Source: JBEHWX01 sp048498995
GTDB taxonomy: Bacteria > Bacteroidota > Ignavibacteria > OLB7
Assembly: GCA_048498995.1 (NCBI GenBank)
Contig: JBEHWX010000149.1
Coordinates: forward strand, 1-10,788
Direction: 5' to 3'
Length of the DNA: 10,788 bases
Each line of letters begins with the position of its first letter. Position 1 is the stretch's first letter. The translations under genes and the position numbers were made by a program. Shown here piece by piece: positions 6,873-10,788 of the stretch. The notes beneath the pieces are model-generated. The model saw nothing but the letters and a program-made list of their open reading frames with translations. It had not been told where the DNA came from and made no database searches.

Positions 6873-9689
6873 TCACCGCGTCACCATCAGTCGCGCGATG
6901 GCGGTAGTGCCGCCGCCGCGCAGCCGGACCAGATACGCCCCGCTCCGCAGCTCGGACACCGGCAGTGTTATCCGCTGCACGCCGCGCCATCCGGCCACCG
7001 GAACGCTCAGCGCCACGCGCCCGAGAGCGTCGATCAGCTCGATCGTCCCCGCTTCGACAATCCGCGCCTCCACGTAGGCATCGCCGGAGGCCGGGTTCGG
7101 ATACACACCATCGATCGACGACACGCCGCGCATGACGGCATCGTGCTCCGTGATCCTTGCCGCCGGACCTCCCGTGGTATCGGCGGTCGTGTCCCGCATC
7201 GGCGTGAGCGCCACGCGGTTGCCGTAGATATCCGGCGCGCCGTTGCGCGTATCCTCCCACACCGCGTACAGCGTGTCGCCAACGATCACCGCCGATGGAT
7301 GAGAAATGCCCGAACGCGCGCTGGAGATCAGACTGTCCTGAACGGCCGGGTCGAGCGATCGCGTCAGGCGGGTCATCCGCACTCCGTCACGCACGTACAG
7401 CAGCATCAGGGAGGAGTCTTCGGGACTCTCGATCATCACGGGATCGGCCATCGCCGTGGGGATCTCGATGGTCCGCGCGGCGCGGCGCGCTCCGTCGACG
7501 CTCCATCGCTCGACCACGAAACGGATCGGGCGCGATCCTTCGCGAGGAAGCTGCGCATGGCGGAGAATGTCCCCGTTTCTGAGCACGCGCGTCACGGATC
7601 CATCGAGGCGCGTGAGATCGAATCGTCCGATGGTATCTCCATCCCTCTCGTGCTGCGCCGTGGCGCCGACGATACGGATGTAGTCCCGGCGTCCGATCGG
7701 GAGGAACTCGCCGGAGCCGCGTACCGGCATTGTCCATGCACGCGCGCCGGAGCTGTCGAGTGCGATCAGGGAGTCCTTGTTGCCCCACTCGGTACGCGTG
7801 CGGATCAGCATCTCCTGGCGCGAGGGATCATAGCCGTGCAGTTCGGCGGTGGTCGACTCCTCGGACCAACTGTCCGGGTCGCCATAATCGTAGGAGGAAG
7901 CCGAGAAGATCACCGTGCGCGCCGCCGAGCGCTCGACCGAGTAGATCGTCAGGTCGGAGCTCCGTACCTCGCACGGATAATAGACCTTCGGGGTCCGCCA
8001 GTAGCTGTAGCTGCCATTGAGCTCCCGTAGCACGGACACCAAGCCGCCGCGCTCGTGCTGGCGCGCCGCGATCTCCACGGAGTTCCTCGACGTCGATGCG
8101 GTTGCGCCCGGCAGATTGGGTGCGGTCACCGGCGATTGCTTCCGGGGCTCCAGCGTCCACTCGATCGTTCCCGGCCGCCGGCCGTCCCAGGTTGCGAGCC
8201 GAACGGCGCGCGCCTCGTGCATCCACTCGACCAGCAGCGTATCGCCACGATGCATGATGCCCGGAGCCGTCTGCGATCCATTGACCGGAAGGGAACCGCA
8301 GGGGGTTTCAAGCGTCACTCTCGCCGTGCCGATGGTGTCCGAAACCCGGCTCGATGAGTCGCTCGGAGCACGTCGCACGGTCTCCGGAGCAGCGGGAAGG
8401 CAGTTAATCGGAGAGGCCAGTCCGGAAAGTTCGGCGTCGGTGGTGACCAGACGCCCCCGCTCGTCGACGCCGAAGCTCGTAAGGACGTCCCGCGGTTGCA
8501 GCGGATCGCCGTGGTAGTACTCGACGAGGTACCAGTCGAATCCCATCACCGAAGTATTGGAGCACTCGGTGCCCTGATACGCGCCTATGTAGGAGTAGAA
8601 CGATCCTCCGTCGAACATCCTTCCATAGGCAAGCCCCTGGTCGTACGCAACCTCGAGCTCGGAGGCCGAATCCCTATCGAGGAATGCGCGATAGAACGTG
8701 ATCCGTCGGACTCCTCCGGCATCGCCCGTGACATTGCTCACCATGCCGAGATAGATCAGGTATCGACCGGTCGAGTCGGCCGTGACGACGGCGAGTGCTG
8801 CGCTGTCGATCGCCGGAACGGCGACGGAGCGGGTCGAGACAGCGGCGAACGGGGTAGCGTAGAAATTTACCCTGGACCCGATCACGCTGACGAGCCGGAG
8901 ATCCGGTTCCAGATAGAAGGACCGGCTCAACCGTTCGGCGGGAATCGTCTCGCGATCGTAGCGGCCGGTCCGGTAGAGGATGCGACCGGGAGCATCCTTC
9001 GGCACGAGCAGAAGGATATCGGGGCGACTCCTGTACGTGATGCTCCGCAGCCCCCGCCCTCCGAAGGCGAAGGCGCTGTCGCGCGGAAGTCCACGCGACG
9101 TGATTTCGATACCGAAATAGGTCTCACCCGCGCCCTGCCACGCGATTCCCCAGCCGCTCGCCGGCGTGCCGAAGGCGATCCATAGCGGGAGCTCGGGGTT
9201 ACCGATCGACGCGAGCACGTAGTTCCCGGAAATCCTCCGCTCCGGCTCCAGCGGCGCGCCGTCCAGACCGACGCGGCGCAGGTAGACGCCGGGAAAACGC
9301 TGGCGGGTATCGTTCCAGATCACCACGAACGCGCCGTCGGTCGGAAGCACCTTGACGAATCCCTCCGGCCGGGCCTCCGGGCCGGAGACGACCCACTCCG
9401 GGCCGGGCTCCTTGCCGTCGCGCAGCAGGCGCGTCACGAGCAGGTTGACGAGCGTGTCACGCGCCTGATTCCTCGTGGTCCCCCACACCACCAGCCGTGA
9501 GGTGCCGTGGGCGGCGGAGGACTGGATCGCGGCCCCCGCCGGAAGTATCCGGCTGTCAGGCTCCACGGGGGAGACGCGCAGGTCAGCGGCCGGCTGGGCC
9601 ATCGCTTGGCACCAGGGCGCAAGGAGCAGCGCGATGAGCCAGGCCGCCCAACGCGCGCGCCCGAAGGTTTGAAGCATGCTTCGATTCAT
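6873..9689 (-). CDS. Large exported protein with T9SS type A C-terminal sorting domain (paralogue 2, 938 aa)
   Basis: Predicted secreted or surface protein, clearly homologous to the 936-aa neighbour over its whole length. The signal peptide is at 1-32 (WLIALLLAPWCQAMAQ, cleavage after Gln32). WGTTR (69-73) and WNDTR (125-129) are 56 residues apart, exactly as in the neighbour; WEDTR at 811-815 is followed by DIYGNRV (820-826). The shared block CSNT (376-379), Trp386 and YYH (391-393), then CLPA (430-433), suggests a conserved disulfide pair. RGDTLLVEW (481-489) matches RGDSLLVAW of paralogue 1. The sorting domain starts near YPNPASGD (863-870) and ends with SGAYLVRL (916-923) and a basic terminus. 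I chose the ATG at 9689 for the strong GGAGG 5 nt upstream and the signal peptide; the frame is open to 10136, but that extension is Arg/Pro-rich and not protein-like. It contains no recognisable enzyme motif. Confidence 0.9.
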   Translation of the reverse strand: MNRSMLQTFGRARWAAWLIALLLAPWCQAMAQPAADLRVSPVEPDSRILPAGAAIQSSAAHGTSRLVVWGTTRNQARDTLVNLLVTRLLRDGKEPGPEWVVSGPEARPEGFVKVLPTDGAFVVIWNDTRQRFPGVYLRRVGLDGAPLEPERRISGNYVLASIGNPELPLWIAFGTPASGWGIAWQGAGETYFGIEITSRGLPRDSAFAFGGRGLRSITYRSRPDILLLVPKDAPGRILYRTGRYDRETIPAERLSRSFYLEPDLRLVSVIGSRVNFYATPFAAVSTRSVAVPAIDSAALAVVTADSTGRYLIYLGMVSNVTGDAGGVRRITFYRAFLDRDSASELEVAYDQGLAYGRMFDGGSFYSYIGAYQGTECSNTSVMGFDWYLVEYYHGDPLQPRDVLTSFGVDERGRLVTTDAELSGLASPINCLPAAPETVRRAPSDSSSRVSDTIGTARVTLETPCGSLPVNGSQTAPGIMHRGDTLLVEWMHEARAVRLATWDGRRPGTIEWTLEPRKQSPVTAPNLPGATASTSRNSVEIAARQHERGGLVSVLRELNGSYSYWRTPKVYYPCEVRSSDLTIYSVERSAARTVIFSASSYDYGDPDSWSEESTTAELHGYDPSRQEMLIRTRTEWGNKDSLIALDSSGARAWTMPVRGSGEFLPIGRRDYIRIVGATAQHERDGDTIGRFDLTRLDGSVTRVLRNGDILRHAQLPREGSRPIRFVVERWSVDGARRAARTIEIPTAMADPVMIESPEDSSLMLLYVRDGVRMTRLTRSLDPAVQDSLISSARSGISHPSAVIVGDTLYAVWEDTRNGAPDIYGNRVALTPMRDTTADTTGGPAARITEHDAVMRGVSSIDGVYPNPASGDAYVEARIVEAGTIELIDALGRVALSVPVAGWRGVQRITLPVSELRSGAYLVRLRGGGTTAIARLMVTR

Positions 9690-10036
9690 CAGCACCTCCA
9701 TGAATGCATCGAGTGAAGGCACACGGTGGCGGATGGTGGCGCCTCCCGCAATACGTCTCCGCGCATCACGTCCTGGCATCGGCCGAGTCGAGCTCGAAGC
9801 GCCCCGCACCATCCTCCGACCGGGGATCGCTCCGGGCCACGGCGAATGCACGCGGAGGCCTCGATCCGTATGGAGGCATCGAGCGTGTGAACATCGATGT
9901 TCGGGGTGATGCGGATATCGGCCGGAAGCTGCGCGCGGAGCGGAAGCGCGATCAGCACGAGAAGAAGAACGAACAACGGGGGGAGATGGCGTCCGTGCAT
10001 CCGGAAGGTGGAGTTCTGATGGAGATGTCGCGGCAA
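9689..10036 (-). pseudogene. 5'-end remnant of a further paralogue (signal peptide plus about 26 family residues)
   Basis: A 115-codon frame opens with TTG at 10036 (GAGG 7 nt upstream; ATG at 10000 is the alternative). It encodes a good signal peptide (LFVLLLVLIALPLRAQ, cleavage near residue 36) and then PADIRITP...SIRIEASA (38-62). This matches the mature N-termini of the neighbours (GDIRISP...GIRVEASA and ADLRVSP). After residue 62 (about position 9853) similarity is lost: the expected WGSTR module is absent and the residues become Arg/Cys/Trp-rich, as after a frameshift or deletion. The other minus frame of this stretch has a weak resemblance to the missing part (TRPMPGRD), too weak to rely on. 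The frame ends with a TGA overlapping the ATG of paralogue 2 (TGATG). I read it as a decayed copy; a short secreted peptide is less likely but possible. Confidence 0.65.
9695..9699 (-). promoter_or_regulatory. Strong Shine-Dalgarno of paralogue 2
   Basis: GGAGG (9699-9695 on the minus strand) lies 5 nt before the ATG at 9689. An in-frame ATG at 9701 overlaps this motif, which argues for the start at 9689. It lies inside the 3' end of the remnant reading frame, whose TGA overlaps the ATG. Confidence 0.8.
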
Positions 10037-10070
10037 CGGGGCGCCTCGTACCGGGCCCCGACCGGCAATC

Positions 10071-10122
10071 CCGCGGGAGCGCGTCGCGACCGTCGACGAC
10101 GGATCGGACGCGCCTCCCGCGG
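10071..10122. other. Long GC-rich hairpin between a paralogue and the remnant
   Basis: A 52-nt near-perfect palindrome. CCGCGGGAG (10071-10079), CGCGTC (10080-10085), CGA (10087-10089) and CCGTC (10090-10094) pair with GACGG (10098-10102), TCG (10104-10106), GACGCG (10107-10112) and CTCCCGCGG (10114-10122). That is 23 pairs with single-base bulges at 10086, 10103 and 10113 and a 3-nt loop (10095-10097). It starts 45 nt after the stop of the upstream minus-strand gene. No T-run follows on either strand, so it may be an intercistronic stabiliser, a U-tract-less terminator or a mobile palindromic repeat. Confidence 0.75.
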
Positions 10123-10167
10123 AAGGCCGTGCGCATCTAACACCAGATCATCCGGAATTGTTAGCGT

Positions 10168-10788
10168 CTACCGGGCAACCACGAGCCGCGTGGAGATCCG
10201 GTCCCCGCCGGCGGTGAGCCGCACCAGATATGCTCCCGTCGGCAGCGCATCGGCCCGAAGCGTGGTCCGGTGCGCTCCGGCCGCCAGCTCGCCGAGCGCG
10301 TGAAGCTCCACCACCCGGCCCAGCGGATCGACCACTTCCAGCGTCACCTCGGCGCGCGAGCCCTGATTCCACGCCACCTCGAAGCGATCGCTCGTCGGAT
10401 TCGGCGACACCGCCGCGAGGCTCAGCCCGGACGCGGAAGCTCCCGCCTCACCGGTCATCGCCACGCCGCTCGGCAGCTCGTGATACTCCGCGAGCTTCAC
10501 CCACGCTCCATGCACATCGTTGGCCGGCGTCCCTCCCGTGGCCGTCCAGAGCACGAAGAGGGTGTCGTTCCTGACGATGCCGCGCGGCATCGCGGCCGTC
10601 AACGCCGGCATGAGGATCAGACTATCCTTGAACTGTACGTGGAGCGTTTGCGTCAGCCGCGTCATCCGAAGGCCATCGCGGATATACAGCAGTATCAGGG
10701 TCGAATCGCGGCCATCCTGGAGCAGATACGGATCCTGGATCGACGTCGGGAACTCCAGCGTGATCGAGTCAACACGCGCAGAAGCTGC
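10168..10788 (-). CDS. C-terminal part of another T9SS-sorted paralogue (5' end outside the window)
   Basis: The frame is open from the window edge for 206 residues to a TAG at 10170-10168, so only the C-terminal end is visible. It aligns with the end of paralogue 2: STLILLYIRDGLRMTRLTQ (29-47 of the visible part) corresponds to SSLMLLYVRDGVRMTRLTR there, and DTLFVLWTATGG (75-86) corresponds to DTLYAVWEDTRN. Here the Trp module has lost the Asp-x-Arg residues (WTATGG). The T9SS sorting domain runs from about SPNPTSDRF (129-137) through VVDPLGRVV (152-160) to TGAYLVRL (184-191) and RLVVAR at the end. It is probably a secreted or surface protein like its neighbours. Being first in the visible minus-strand series, it may start the same operon, although the 52-nt hairpin lies downstream. 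An internal ATG at 10665 is not the real start. Confidence 0.9.
   Translation of the reverse strand, partial: AASARVDSITLEFPTSIQDPYLLQDGRDSTLILLYIRDGLRMTRLTQTLHVQFKDSLILMPALTAAMPRGIVRNDTLFVLWTATGGTPANDVHGAWVKLAEYHELPSGVAMTGEAGASASGLSLAAVSPNPTSDRFEVAWNQGSRAEVTLEVVDPLGRVVELHALGELAAGAHRTTLRADALPTGAYLVRLTAGGDRISTRLVVAR

Noticed and set aside
9690..10136. N-terminal extension of the 938-aa protein up to 10136
   Set aside because: The added 149 residues are Arg/Pro/Ser-rich, would bury the signal peptide, and overlap the remnant; a strong Shine-Dalgarno supports the start at 9689.

Overview
The window is GC-rich DNA with five coding regions: one on the plus strand and four on the minus strand, the last of which runs off the right edge. 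Proteins with type IX secretion (T9SS) C-terminal sorting domains, plus a TonB receptor with a carboxypeptidase-regulatory-like N-terminal domain, point to the Bacteroidota/Chlorobiota/Kapaibacteriota (FCB) lineage. The high GC content would suit a Kapaibacteria- or Rhodothermia-like member. The exact lineage is inference.

Layout. Positions 1-116 are the leader of a TonB-dependent outer-membrane receptor (117-2399, plus). The 265-bp convergent intergenic region that follows holds a perfect 13-bp hairpin, a tandem array whose unit changes from 11 to 12 bp, and a 7-bp repeat that runs into the stop codon of the next gene. That gene is a minus-strand M20-family amidohydrolase (2665-3867). The rest (4026-10788, minus) is a tandem cluster of one family: a 936-aa protein (4026-6836), a 938-aa protein (6873-9689), a 5'-end remnant of a further copy (about 9850-10036), and the C-terminal 206 residues of another copy (10168-10788). 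A 52-nt hairpin with 23 paired positions sits between the last gene and the remnant.

Function. The paralogues are predicted to be exported by Sec, carried over the outer membrane by the T9SS and released or surface-anchored. They share Trp-x-(Asp/Ser/Thr)-x-Arg modules near both ends and a mid-protein Cys-Ser-Asn-Thr ... Tyr-Tyr-His block. Their role is unknown. The 938-aa and 936-aa genes are only 36 nt apart with good ribosome binding sites and are probably co-transcribed. The receptor and the amidohydrolase look like separate transcription units, and nothing links them functionally to the cluster. No RNA genes, CRISPR arrays, insertion sequences or defence genes were seen. The least explained part is the paralogue cluster with its decayed copy and intercistronic hairpin.
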